From positions 9,548,001 through 9,612,000 of the forward strand of contig QCXZ01000001.1 in assembly GCA_025024175.1 (NCBI GenBank): a DNA stretch of 64,000 bases. Reading direction: 5' to 3'. The position numbers and the translations under genes are program-made. Position 1 is the stretch's first letter, and each line of letters begins with the position of its first letter. Below, piece by piece: positions 22,721-34,045 of this stretch. Source of the stretch: Rhyzopertha dominica. Its lineage: Eukaryota > Arthropoda > Insecta > Coleoptera > Bostrichidae. The notes beneath the pieces are model-generated. The model was not told the DNA's origin, ran no database searches, and was given only the letters and a program-made list of their open reading frames with translations.

Positions 22721-25700
22721 TGTACTTAGATTGCTAGAGAACAGTATAAGATAAATAAATAAACCAGAATTGTAACAATTAACTATACCCATGAAACACT
22801 ACAAACGTTTTTAAAAGCGGTTCCTGTTTTGTTTTGATCAGTGTAGTTCCTCTTGTTGAATGGCATGCTTGCGTTTTGGGCACGCCGGTTCAATATGCCC
22901 TGCCACACATATGACACTGCTGATGATTTTTTAACCGGTACTAATTGATGTTATGCACATTAATACATTAGGTATTGCTGTTTTATTTTTTACTTTGTTG
23001 GCCACATCTGGAGTCTCCACAATTTCAAATCAAGAGGAAGAAGAACATATAATACTATTATAACTGCATTAGCTTTCTTACTGGATCTTTTGTTTGCTCT
23101 GGTAATTCCAATTTATGCCCAGTCCATATACACAAATAATTTATTAATTTTTGTCGTCTCTCGTCATTATATTAAGTGTGATGTAAATGTTCAAAGTACC
23201 CACAAGGAAGTAATATTTTCCTCCCTTAATATCGCATCCCCCGTAACAGTTAGGATGACTTTTATAGTTCATTTGATTAGCGGATTAATCCATCCACTTC
23301 ACTGGATAAAACAATCAATCACTCGATATTTGCGCAAATCTCCTGGGTTCAGTGTGGGGGAATAAAGCGGGAAGGGTGGCTCTAATTTAATTATTCAAAC
23401 CAAAGCATCCGTCACACTGCTAGCCACGGTGTCGCTTAGTACTTCGTCATCCGTAGACGCAAAATTGATTTTGGTTTGTGGCAAGGAAATAGACTTCATT
23501 CAAGTCTTTTAGAAATAAACTCGGTGCACTGGAAACAGTATTAATTTGTATAATTTGGTTGATGAACAGTATAAACACTTTCGGACCCTGGCTTGATCCC
23601 TGAGATGCTCAGAAAACACATCAATACTCATATATTGAATTTAAACAGTGCAAAACGAACATTTTTATGCAACGTTCATCAAACATAATATGTTTTATAT
23701 TAGAGAAAGATATTTTTAAACTGTATGTTTCCCTGTCCTTCGAATTATTACGTCTGTTAATAATACACGATATGCTTTCAGCTTAAACATCTTTCAACTT
23801 TCATTTATATGTTTGTTGAATTAAAATATTACTTGCATAAAAATGTTTGTTTTCTAAAGTTGGAACTCGAAGACTTAATATGTTTGTTTCTAAATGTAAG
23901 CACAGTGTTTTTATCAAACTAACAAAAGAATTCATCATACAATCTTATTTGATTTAGTTTGCACAACAAGCATAAAAATTGTTTCATAAAAATTCAAGAC
24001 CCGTTTAAGATAAACGTTTAAAATTGTTTGTTTTTTATATTACATGATAACATATGTTAATAAATAAATACGTTCCATAGAAAAGTGTAAAATATCTACA
24101 ATGCGACAAAATATTCTACAGAACAGACAGGAAATTGGCACTCGTTTTGCTTCAGACAGATATAGTTCCAATGCTCTTTTCTACATTACGTTCCTGCAAC
24201 AATCAACAGCATCTAAAGCACCTCGCTCAGACTATAATGCGATAGAGTTATTCATGTGCAGATTACACATGAAATGCATTAGGTAGAAGACGTATACGCT
24301 AGGATTGACGTCGCTCGCCGCGTCAAGCCACCTGAGATAGATCCTGATGGCATTTGAGGCATTTACCGTCTGCTGATTGATATAATGATATATCATGCCT
24401 TGTTGGAGACAATCCATCGCATACGGCTATGATTCGTGTGCAATTAGTGCTATCACTGGTACATATGGGATTGTTCAGTTGAACCGTACTCGTGAAATGC
24501 GATTTAGTCTAAATACGCAACATTAACATATTTGTATGTTATAATTAGATCTCTGCATCTGCAAGCTTATAGGGTAAATCAAGCAGTAGTAATAATTTTG
24601 GCAGAATAATGGTAAAAAAATGTAGCTAAGCAGAAATTGCATAACATTACAGCCACATTATTAGCAAATCGTAAAACACAACAAGCAAACTGTATCAAGC
24701 TTTAATCGCAGGTTTTAAAGACTAAAACGAGATTTAGAGATTACAAAAAGCAGTTGCAATTTTAAAATATTTCCAAAGGACAAATCTGAACCATTAGTCG
24801 AAAGTACAACATTTATTTTTTGAAGACCTATTGGCATACCGTTTCACCATCTAGTGAGGATATTCACTGGACCAGTAGCATCGGTTAGTTATGTCTCTTT
24901 ACAAACCGGTTTAGACAAAAATTTCCTTGATTCAAAAATAAAATGTTTGAAAAATCTCTATAATTATTCATCAGATCCATTATTATTGCACACAACTTAA
25001 CTAACGTCATTATCCGAAGAAGCTGCATATGTAATAGATCTTGATCTTAGGTTAGTTTCGAAGGTCTAAAGGTTGGGATGACCTTTACTGGTCCAATTCT
25101 TATTTTTTTTATCGTAAGCAGTTACTGACTTTTGTAACTAACATTGATCATTTGGTACAAAAATCATGTTTGGAGGGTTTGGAGAACCTGCGTGATATTT
25201 GCAAAAATCCAGAACTTTATTTTCTTACAAATGTTTGTTTGGGACCTAGCCGGTTTTTGCACCAAGGCCTTCAATTGCAAACGCTTATGTTAGACGCACA
25301 AATCTCTTAAAATTTAGTATTGGGATTCAACCAAAAGACAGAAAACAGGAAATATTACCAAACCGTTAGAAATAGACCATAATATGCCTTAATAAAATCG
25401 AAAGTTTATATATGCAATTTTTAGCCCCATCCTAATGAGGAAACCGCATCTCTATGTCTTTCTTACGATCTGAAATATTAAGATTTTTCTAACGCACTGT
25501 AAACATCAAAACTTTCAAAAGACTAAACATTTCCGAAACGCTACAGATTGAAATATACATATAAAGTGGCTTTTACTAGAAATTCAAAATTGCAAAAATA
25601 TAAAGGTGTTCCATTAAAAATGTTATGTATTGCTCAGAAAGTTTGGAAGACTGTATAATCAAAAATGATTTTGTGACCCTGTATTTATAGCATACAGGGC

Positions 25701-26579
25701 GACATGAAATACTGTCAGTTTCAGATATACTTTGCGAAAATTTTTCGTAGGTAGGTATTACATATCGTTTCAAGAGATTTAATTATTACGGTTCAGACCG
25801 TGACGTAAAGTAATGGCGTTATCTCAGTAACATATAAAATAAAACATGCTAATATATTAAGATAATATTTTGTCGGATAGATCGCTGTCTCTTGAAAACA
25901 CTGACAAAAGTTAATAGTCTGACGTTTCGATTACACCTGAAAGCATTCACCCTCGTATGCTAATATATTATTTATGGAACACTTGGATCACCACTGGACA
26001 GAGGCAGACCACTTTTACGAAGTGCAACAATCGATAAAGTCCAATTTTGTGTGGATTGCATTTGCAGAGGGGTTGTAAAACATTTACACCATTATGGGGT
26101 CTCGTAACCAAAAACGTGGCAGTACTCGCTATTCGGTTTTGGGATGAAATAATTAGCGCATTTGCAAACAGGGCTTGCGGTTTTGCTATTAATTTCTAAG
26201 CGTACAAATCAATGGTGACAATGGACAGGACGGGTGAAATAATTATTTGCATTACCTGTGTAGTATATGCTGGTAATTAATAATGCTTAATGCTTTCCAT
26301 GCTCGTGTCAGGTGTACCAGAGGTAACCAAAGAGAGAGACAGACAGTGGCTATTGTCATGACTAGACACTTTCAGTGGGAATACGTAATCCAGTTAACAC
26401 CTCAGCCATTAAAACAGTAATACTCTCGTAGTGGAACTCCTTTCGAAATCATCTACATGGTGTTGGTATTCAGATACCTTAATGAATCTTTGAAATGCGT
26501 GCATTTCTCAGGTCCCGGAACCCATAATTCTGGATACGGCGAGTGCTCGGATGATAGTCTCACAACCAACAAATCCATA
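22721..26579. other. No gene recognised
   Basis: AT-rich and non-coding. At 25676-25698 is a short palindrome CCCTGTA-(9)-TACAGGG. On the minus strand near 25915-25960 the sequence ...GTGTAATCGAAACGTCAGAC resembles the 3' core of Penelope-type hammerhead ends. Frames up to 91 codons (23090-23365, +) are hydrophobic and unrecognised. Confidence 0.4.
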
Positions 26580-26955
26580 ATTGACTAAAATATGCCTGGT
26601 GCCGACTTCACCCTGAAAAGAAGACGCTGAAGCTTGTAGAATCATCGACGACTTGAGATTAATCTTCGAGTTGCACTTGCTAATAAGCCTCTGAGCAATC
26701 AAACGGAGAGAAAATATTACCACCATTAAGAGCTGTAAGTATATTCCTCGAGTAATGGCAGTGGATGCTGATTTACTTCCAAGGCGTCGTTAAGACCAAT
26801 CGAGTTGTCAACGCAAAGACGAAAGATCTATTTGGCTTTTTGACTGCTAGCATGTGTGTAGCCCATTTCGTGTAGTCTACTGGTTTAATGAACGACTCTC
26901 GTAGTCGATCTAGTTCTTTTCCAAGCTGTATCTTGGCCTGACCCAGCTTCGCGTT
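26580..26955 (-). pseudogene. Ty3/gypsy reverse transcriptase relic
   Basis: Reading the minus strand across frameshifts gives LGKELDRLRESFIKPVDYTK, then WATHMLAVKKPNRS. In the next frame it reads NSIGLNDALEVNQHPLPLLE, and then LFRVKSAPGIF. This is the gypsy RT order: L..L...GII.PVD.S.WA.P.V.V.K.NG, the D.K.LN..L....PLP block and LPFG..SAP..F. RNase H, integrase and LTRs are not recognisable. It is a heavily decayed internal fragment. Confidence 0.7.
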
Positions 26956-28664
26956 TCATAACGGTTCAGGTTTCAGTGAAGCTTTTATAACAAGGCGACA
27001 TAATAATTTTTAGAAACATCTGGAGTACTTCATCTAAGTATCGTGGGTGCTTCGTGCTTGTCATCTCTCCACTATGTGGTACCCAATCACAAAAACGGTT
27101 TTCCCCATTTTCACAATATCCCACCTATGTCGTCCAAGCATCCCCACTCCCCTCGTAACGCCAGGTACAACGTTAACTATCGTTTTCATTCCCTTTCCTC
27201 CTTGGGATTTGGTTCAGTTCAAATGTGTTTCTGACGTTATGTTTGTAGCACAATCCATAGGCCTTATGCCTGTCCCGATGAAGCCTCTTATAAGTGCGGA
27301 CGAAACGTCGACTTTATTCCAAAATCATACGCGTTCTAACTCAAAAAGACTAAGATTTCAGATTAAGTGGTAATTAGCTTTGTCGGGGCAAGAAAGTCGA
27401 CATTTCTTAGACAATCAAAAATGTTTTGAAGTCCAAAATGTTTTGTAAAAAATTTTTCCGTTTTGTCAAAGTGCAGCTCCATTTGGCATAAGTTCTCCTG
27501 GAAATATCCAAGAGAAAGTATGCCCTTCGAACTGGACCTATAATCGAGTGGTAAGCTCTGTTACAGAATTGTAAAAACCAAGTTAGAGTTGCAGGACTAC
27601 AGAGGGTTTTTCTAGCAATTTCGAATGCAACATCATAAGATTTCCGCCACCGAAATATTATATAGATTTATTAAGAGTGGCTTGTGTTCATTAAAACACC
27701 CGGTATAACTAGTTATTAACTTTGATTACTATGAATGCCTTTGCTTATATCTGCAAGGAAGACGTCGAGACGCAGTCACTTCAGTCGGCGTTTCGCGTAA
27801 TCTAAACAAGCTTACGGTCCGGCCCCGAGGCATTACGTTTCGTTAAGGTAATATTTGACAGTCGAGTAAAACCCTCATGAAATATTCAAGCCGCCAAAAA
27901 GGTCCGGAATTTACTTAGAACTATTTCAGCGTTAACCAATTTTCAAACTCTCGCAGCAGAACCTGCTACTTCAGGTTTGCACATCCGTAATTTAAACATC
28001 TAAGGGAATTCGCTGGTTGAATTACTAATTAGCGACACATTAGGTTGGATTTCCTGTTTGCTATAAAGTTGAAAGATTATTCAGGGAGGCCCTGCAGAGA
28101 GGTAAAGATGCGATTATTAGATAAGGGGTGAATTAGCTTAATGGGGCGCGCGTATATAGATGGCTTCCACGTTCGTAGGTGGGCTATCTTTCGTGGTTTT
28201 CTCTTATTTTAAGGTATTTAGGTATTACAGACCTTTGATGTGCATCCCTCGCTTGTATTCTACATTTTGCTTCATTCTAATGCTTCATGGCAGCGTGGGT
28301 GGCTTTGGATGTTTTTCCCTACTGTACTTATCTTCGTATACTTTTGTTCCTTACTTACCTTAAAATTGGAGGAAGGTAGGATTTTAAGAATTATCATAAT
28401 TCTGGTTATAACTATAGGACTATATTACTTAACACAACACGATGGAATACATTGTGTACTGTATGTTTAAAAGATTATTTTAACATATACACTATATATA
28501 TTACAAGTTCCGTTAGGTAAAAGCTAAATACATTTAACGGCGTTACGTATATACCAGCTCCATTAAAAAAATAAACGGTATCCAGATAATTAAACAAATT
28601 ATACATTGCCAGTCCGCACGCCGCGGTTAAGGCGACAGTCTGCTTTGGTAAATTTACTCTCTAC
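26956..28664. other. No gene recognised
   Basis: Frames of 63-108 codons at 27043-27373 overlap each other and have no domain. A stretch at 27276-27305 (CCCGATGAAGCC ... GGACGAAACGTCGAC) resembles a decayed hammerhead core. A GC-richer patch lies near 27760-27850. Confidence 0.4.
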
Positions 28665-28706
28665 CCCTACCTAATGAGCCCCAATAGGGCGAAACTAGTC
28701 GTAGGG
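28665..28706 (+). ncRNA. Hammerhead ribozyme-like motif, type I, minimal stem III
   Basis: All hammerhead elements occur in order. Stem I CCCTAC (28665-28670) pairs with GTAGGG (28701-28706). The core is CTAATGA (28671-28677; consensus CTGANGA with G5 changed to A). Stem II is GCCC-CAATA-GGGC (28678-28690), with the usual G-C pair next to the core. GAAAC (28691-28695) follows, then a two-base TA and the cleavage triplet GTC (28698-28700). Stem I extends outward after a short internal loop (ACTCT 28656-28660 with AGAGT 28709-28713, then TGGTAAATTT with GGATTAACCA). The G5A change would be expected to cripple cleavage. Confidence 0.65.
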
Positions 28707-28732
28707 TCAGAGTGGATTAACCAAGACAGATG

Positions 28733-29224
28733 ATTTAATTTATTTCAAATTATACGTTATTAATGAAATTTATTTAATAGTAGAAATGTTAAACATAATA
28801 ACAGCATTTACTTATGTATAGCTATGCAACATAGTACTGTAAACGGGTATTCAAGTTTTGGATCATGCGCTATGTAATTATATGTTTTTGTCTTTATTCA
28901 ACTTTTCTGTAGCTGCTTTCATTTGTTGGTTTATCTCTGCATGTAAGCATTCCTTCGTTTCACATTCTGAACTAATATTGGTATGGTCAAAATAAGCGAT
29001 CTTTCTAAAATGTTTATACCTGGAAACCTAAGATAAAAAAATGTATTGCTACTGCGTGTGGTCCGTCCGTAAGAGAACATCTTGTGAAAAACCTCAAGGT
29101 GGATAATTATTCGTTTTTTTAGTTCTGTGTATATGATATTTTAAGTACTTTTATCGCCGGTTTTTGTAGCATCTGTTTGTGAAAAGCATAACAGTGTTTC
29201 CAAATGAGCAGTGCATACTCCAAC
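28733..29224. other. No gene recognised
   Basis: AT-rich, stops in all frames, no repeat recognised. Confidence 0.4.
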
Positions 29225-29620
29225 CAACCTAGATCTTACAAGTGAGAAAATACAAAGTATTTGCCTGCATTAATTGTTTGGTGGATCGTATCAAAAATCC
29301 CAATAGCTTATTTGCAGCAGAAACAGTAGAAAGAATGCGATCAGAAAAAAATTGCTGATTGTCAAAAATAACCCCAAGTCTTTGATCCTGTGATGGCACT
29401 CTACTACTTTGCATTTAGCAATGTTTAAACCTAATAGGTTATTATGGCACCCAATATTAATATTTTGTAAGTTGCCTTGCAATACCTTGCAGTCTACAAT
29501 CGTTGCATATTTATAACATCATCTGCCAACAAACACAACATAACGAGCCCAGTAGACCATTAATGAAATAATAACGGTGCCAAGTTTGACCCTTGCGGTA
29601 CCCCTGATTTAGGCATCTTG
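29225..29620 (-). pseudogene. Non-LTR retrotransposon RT fragment (Jockey/I-like)
   Basis: On the minus strand GVPQGSNLAPLLF (motif B region) is followed by LLADDV (the catalytic DD box). Next come NNLLGLNIAKCKVVE and the thumb-side block HRIKDLGVIFDNQ, then STVSAANKLLGFLIRSTKQL. These pieces lie in two or three frames, so the copy is broken by frameshifts. The order and wording match LINE RTs of the Jockey/I/CR1 group. Endonuclease and 5' parts are absent. Confidence 0.75.
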
Positions 29621-31599
29621 TTACTTGAATTGGAGCCATTGTAAGACACAAAAAATTGTTTGCTTAGCAGGTATGAGTGAAATAATTTTATTAGTTGAGA
29701 GCTGAACATCATACCACGTATTCAAAAATGTATTATCCCAGCAGGAAGCCACTAAATTCTTCTTCACTGAGAGCACACGCTTGCACAAAGCGCTATATCC
29801 AAACACAACACCTTGTATATTACTTGAAATTCAAATTGCTCGTTTTATTTTCGATCGAATTTATGTATGACATATTAAAATTGACAGTTTCAGAGCTATC
29901 CAATAGTTTTTATTTTTGTAGAAACTGACCTCTCCAACAGTCTGAAAAGGTGTGACATAATATAGACTGAGGACAGAAAGGATCCGATATACTTCTATTG
30001 ATGGAGATTCGTTGGTCAAGTAAAAATAACAGGTTACATATTCCTACGTTTTGAGCTGCTAGGGCTCGATTAACCGTAGCTTCCTTTCAAGATATCTCTA
30101 AGTACGGTCGAAGTTAAAAATAGGGGCTTTTCACCCAAAAATCCAGCAAATACGTTTGCTTTTCTCCACTCCACTCTCGAGAGATCATACACGAACTGCG
30201 ACATAACTTATGCGCTATACTGCGATTCCGTATGGAGGTCATGCAACCGCAAAATCAACAAAAGCTGCAAGTTCCTCAAAACTTGCTAAACTGGGCTATG
30301 CCTTATGTAGCAGCGGGGCCGTGCACAGCTGTCGTCTTGCCCTCAGTGGAGCACCAGGTTTCCAACGTCACAGGCAAGGACGGGTCAAAGTTCGCGTGGA
30401 AATCGATACAAAAGCGTCGGTAAAACTGGTCAGCATTTGATTCCGCGGAACTGAATTCACCGACGTTGCCGGATCAGTTTCGTTGCCTGCATTTCGGATA
30501 CATGACTAAAAACTGTTAATTTATGTAAAAATGAAAAAAGTCTGATCTACGGCACCTCAAGATCTATAGTATAGAAACCTAGACACAAGAGTTTGACGTA
30601 AATACTTTGGGGTCATTTGTAAAAAATCGCTAATGAATCATGGCTGTACGAACTGTGACGTAGGTTGGTACTGTTTGTAAATACGAGTATATTGCCGCTT
30701 GTCCGGTAATTTGGTGAAAATCGGCAATGGGACATCTAAAGGTGAGCTTACCAACTACACGTAGGTTGGTAAGGTCGGTCAATACAATGAACTACATTGC
30801 CAATCGCCAAATGACCGTCAGACTTCATTGGAAAAACCCGCCGAAAAGGAGTATACTCAATTAGAATTACTTTAAACGATTAAGCTTTGTCTTATTTAAT
30901 TTAACTCAAATTCAACTACCCCTTTTATCATTATTTTGGTGCAAGAAACTGAAAACTTTTCTGAACTGGTCGAATAGGGTTATAAACTTGGCAACGTACA
31001 CTCTTTTATCATTAATTTCGTTTTATTCATTCTAATATTGCATGTATGTGCACTCTCAATCTTTGCGGTCATTACTTACCCTTTTCCCCTCAAAGTAGGT
31101 GTTGTTACAAGCTCATTTACCCCAGTTATACTGCAATTTTTCTAGGTAAAAGCGGTGGTATATTTATGGGAAGAGGATCAATAGACATTACGTTGTTTGG
31201 TATACTCGAATTTTTTCAATGTGGGGAATAGTATCGCTATGAACAAAAATTTTTAAGCATTTTCGATGGTATTATTATTGGTTTCTAATTAAATTAAATT
31301 ATCGTAAGTATAATTTATTAATGCATCACATTTGAATGTATATCTGGCCTACCATATAAAATCCCACAATATTTTAAAACAGAATTTAATTTGTCCCACA
31401 TGACTCATACATTTAGCGGAACGCTCATAAAATAAACTTTTTAAAAAAATTCTTTATCTTGGTCTTCTAACAACTCCTCAACGGCACATGTGACTTCATT
31501 ATTAGTCCAACATCTTATGCTTTTCATATTTTAGTTTTGGGAATAAATGGTAGTTTGACGCTGCTAAATCTGGAAAATAGGACGTGTGACGTGTGGTCA
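29621..31599. other. No gene recognised; one GC-richer island
   Basis: At 30200-30480 a GC-richer patch has two overlapping plus frames (76 and 63 codons). The second starts MEVMQPQNQQKLQVPQN. Neither matches a domain or has convincing splice sites, so coding cannot be claimed. Confidence 0.35.
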
Positions 31600-32030
31600 A
31601 CCAGTTCAAAATTTTATCATTCTTTTGCAAAAAAAAGTTGTTAGCAACTTACTATAATTGCTGCCATGAAAACCATACCNTGTTCCAAGAAATCTAACAG
31701 ACTTATCCCATCTTTGTCCCAGAAAACTGAAGCGAGGACCTTGCACACGGAACTTTTTGTGTCTTTGTTCTTTAGCCTCTAGCTCATCGTGATAAATTCA
31801 TTTTTCGTCCATAGAGACAGTGCAATCCAGGAAGTTTGAGGAAACTTTAAAACGACATCGCGTTTTTTTTTCGACATTATCACGAGAGCACGCTTCTGAC
31901 CAGCGTTCAAACATTTCGGAATTCATAGAATTGGCGGTGACATCTGATCTTCCTCTTGTAAATACCGCAACTCAGTTTTTAATGGTCTCATATGAAGGAC
32001 ACAGATATCCGAAGGTTTCCACTATATCAG
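31600..32030 (-). pseudogene. mariner transposase relic (irritans-like)
   Basis: The minus strand shows TFGYLCPSYETIKN followed by VAVFTRGRSDVT (the HTH segment). After decay it reads SMDEK.IYHDELEAKEQ, the block with the first catalytic Asp (TMDETW...). It then continues FRVQGPRFSFLGQRWDKSV and RFLGT..GFHGSNYSKLL, corresponding to the VFWD..G..F.DFL...I.G.NY.NLL region. The second Asp block is degraded and the C-terminus is missing. Stops and frameshifts make it non-functional; it is similar in family to the plus-strand relic at 59.1 kb. Confidence 0.65.
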
Positions 32031-32299
32031 CAAAATTTTTAGTGCGGTAACCCTTTCAAAAATAAATACTTAATAACTGACCGAAAATAGTTTTTATAAT
32101 AAAAATAAACTTTATTTTCCAAGGTAAACCAATTACAGGACAATATGTTATATTTAACTTGAAAATGATAGAAATAAGCAAAAATAATTAATTGAATAAA
32201 TGAATCTTCTGAACGTCGATTGACAACTCTGCAGGCAACAAAAATTGATGACGATGCATAACGTTTGATATTGATGAAATTTTTACGAATCCCAAGGAT

Positions 32300-32684
32300 C
32301 TCTAAGCAGAGCTACAAACAGATTGAAGACACGTGAGTAAGGACAAATCAGAATCAAAAGTTACGCCAAGGTCTTTATAAGTTCTTTCCTTTTCAAGAAC
32401 ATTAACTTTAACATAATAGAAGGATTCAAGAGGCGTGTGACTGCGAGTAAAAGAAACAGTACAGCATTTGTTGACATTCAACTTTAACTCCAACTTGTTA
32501 TAACCACGCAACAATTGTATTCAAGCTTATTTGAAGTAAATTAGTGACTTCTTGAAAAGAAATGGGGTTGAATGTTTTATGTCATCAGAAGATAGTAGAT
32601 CGTTTATAAATGATATAAATAACAAAGGTCCAAAACTGGACCCTTGAGAAACATTAGAAGTAATAGAAATTTTGACTCTCTTAT
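32300..32684 (-). pseudogene. LINE RT fragment, downstream half (interrupted)
   Basis: Minus-strand translation gives KRVKISITSNVSQGSSFGPL, then LFISFINDLLSSDD and IKHSTPFLF (motif B and onward). After a short gap it reads LELKLNVNKCCTVSFTRSH and TYKDLGVTFDSDLSLL, the conserved post-YADD/thumb blocks of Jockey/I-like LINEs. The upstream half of the same RT lies on the other side of the 32685-33831 transposon, in the same orientation. Confidence 0.75.
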
Positions 32685-33831
32685 AGTATCAAGCAACGAT
32701 CTATGAGGCTGATTTATGCAGAGGGGTTTACAGCTTGATGGTCGGCCGTCGTAAACTATTGTATTGTAAATGACGGTTTTTACAACCTTATGGTCGGCCG
32801 GCGTCCTAAACTATTGGGATTAGTGGCACGTTTCAAAGTTCCTAAATGGGCCGCATTCAAAAAAAAATCTTGTTGGCTAAAATTTTAATTTTTCCACTAT
32901 AAATTTCTGAAATTCGTTAGCTATGATAATTTAGCAATCAATAAAACATAGAAGCTTTTATTACAAATTTTATTTAATGCAGACCTGATGCTAACTCGCG
33001 CGACCCGCAATTTATTTTTATGTGATACTTTATCGGGTTTAAATTTTCTGATGTATAAAATAAAAGCCTTTGCATGTCATAAAGAATTTATACAAATTTA
33101 ATATAAAAACATACAAATTAGTAAGTAGAAAATTGTTTACATTTGTAAGAAGAAATTTACAATAGTGCATAATAAAATTTATACACGGTATCGATTATGT
33201 TCATTACAGCTTGTTAATAAGCACATTACAAGAGTCGCAAACTAAAAAAAATTACTCACTATCACTTTCACTGCTAAAATCACGATTAACTTCTATTATT
33301 AATTATTGTACATGATTCGCTCTGTACCGATTTTTAATGTGCAGTACATGCCGCACTGAATTTCTCCATGCATCGACACTTGTTATTTCAGCTTCATGTC
33401 TAATTTTTAACAGCATTTCATTGCTAAATTTTCCACCGGTGTCCCTCGTCGAATTCTTTGTTTCAACTGCCCCCATATCATTTCAATGAGGTTGAAAGTG
33501 CAATGATATGGGGGTAAGCGTAGAATAGAAATAGATACTACTCATTAAATTAGAAAAGAATACGATTTAGTCATACATTAAAAGCTATTAGANAAGAAAT
33601 ATTTGTAGTTCAAATAATAATACCAAATAAAGCTCATTGAATAATGTGTACGGAGAAAAAATTAAAAAAAAGCCTAAACACAATTTTTGGATACGGCCCA
33701 CTCCGCTGCAAAACAGCGGAACGTGCCAAACCCGTCTGTTATTAACGACAGCTTCAGGTAATACTTGTAAACCATTGTAAGCGGTAATCGGCTGTTCGTA
33801 TAATGAATCCTATAGATCGTTGCTTGATACT
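32685..33831 (-). mobile_element. 1147-bp DNA transposon with 20-bp perfect TIRs, nested in a LINE
   Basis: The left end AGTATCAAGCAACGATCTAT (32685-32704) is the exact reverse complement of the right end (33812-33831). The element splits a LINE RT between its motif A and motif B halves, so it is younger than that LINE. Flanks are compatible with a TA duplication if one outermost base has changed (LINE strand: ...CTACTA/element/TAAGAGAG). It carries only the C-terminal part of a DDE transposase (see 33240-33520) and is probably a deletion derivative. Confidence 0.75.
33240..33520 (-). pseudogene. C-terminal fragment of a DDE_3-type transposase
   Basis: The minus strand reads about LPPYHCTFNLIEMIWGQLKQ followed by RGT...GKFSNEMLLKIRHEAE and DAWRNSVRHVLHIKNRY, with one frame change. 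The LPPYHC..N.IE..W block carries the final Asn/Glu region of Tc1-related DDE_3 transposases common in insects, and W...V.HV...E is the usual tail. The N-terminal and first catalytic parts are missing. The element at 37.4-38.5 kb has a fuller copy of the same family. Confidence 0.7.
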
Positions 33832-34045
33832 TTAGTAGCATATGTTTAGAAGAGAAACCAAAATAACTAAGTTTATGTCAGAGAATATCACGCTGAATTG
33901 TATCGAAAGCTTTGGTAAAGTCTATAAAGATTACATCTACCTGATCTCTAGAATCAATGTTTTAAAAAATCTATTGCGTGAACGAAGCAATGTTGGTAAC
34001 CATGGAACGACTCGAAACAAATCCATGTTGATTGGAAGAAATATA
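33832..34045 (-). pseudogene. LINE RT fragment, upstream half (interrupted)
   Basis: The minus strand reads QHGFVSSRSMVTNIASFTQ (the QHGFR..RST.TNL block), then DQVDVIFIDFTKAFDTIQRD (motif A with the catalytic Asp and FTKAFD), then HKLSYFGFSSKHML. These are the RT blocks that normally precede the motif B half found at 32684 and below, so the two pieces are one LINE copy split by a transposon. In-frame stops and a frameshift are present. Confidence 0.75.
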
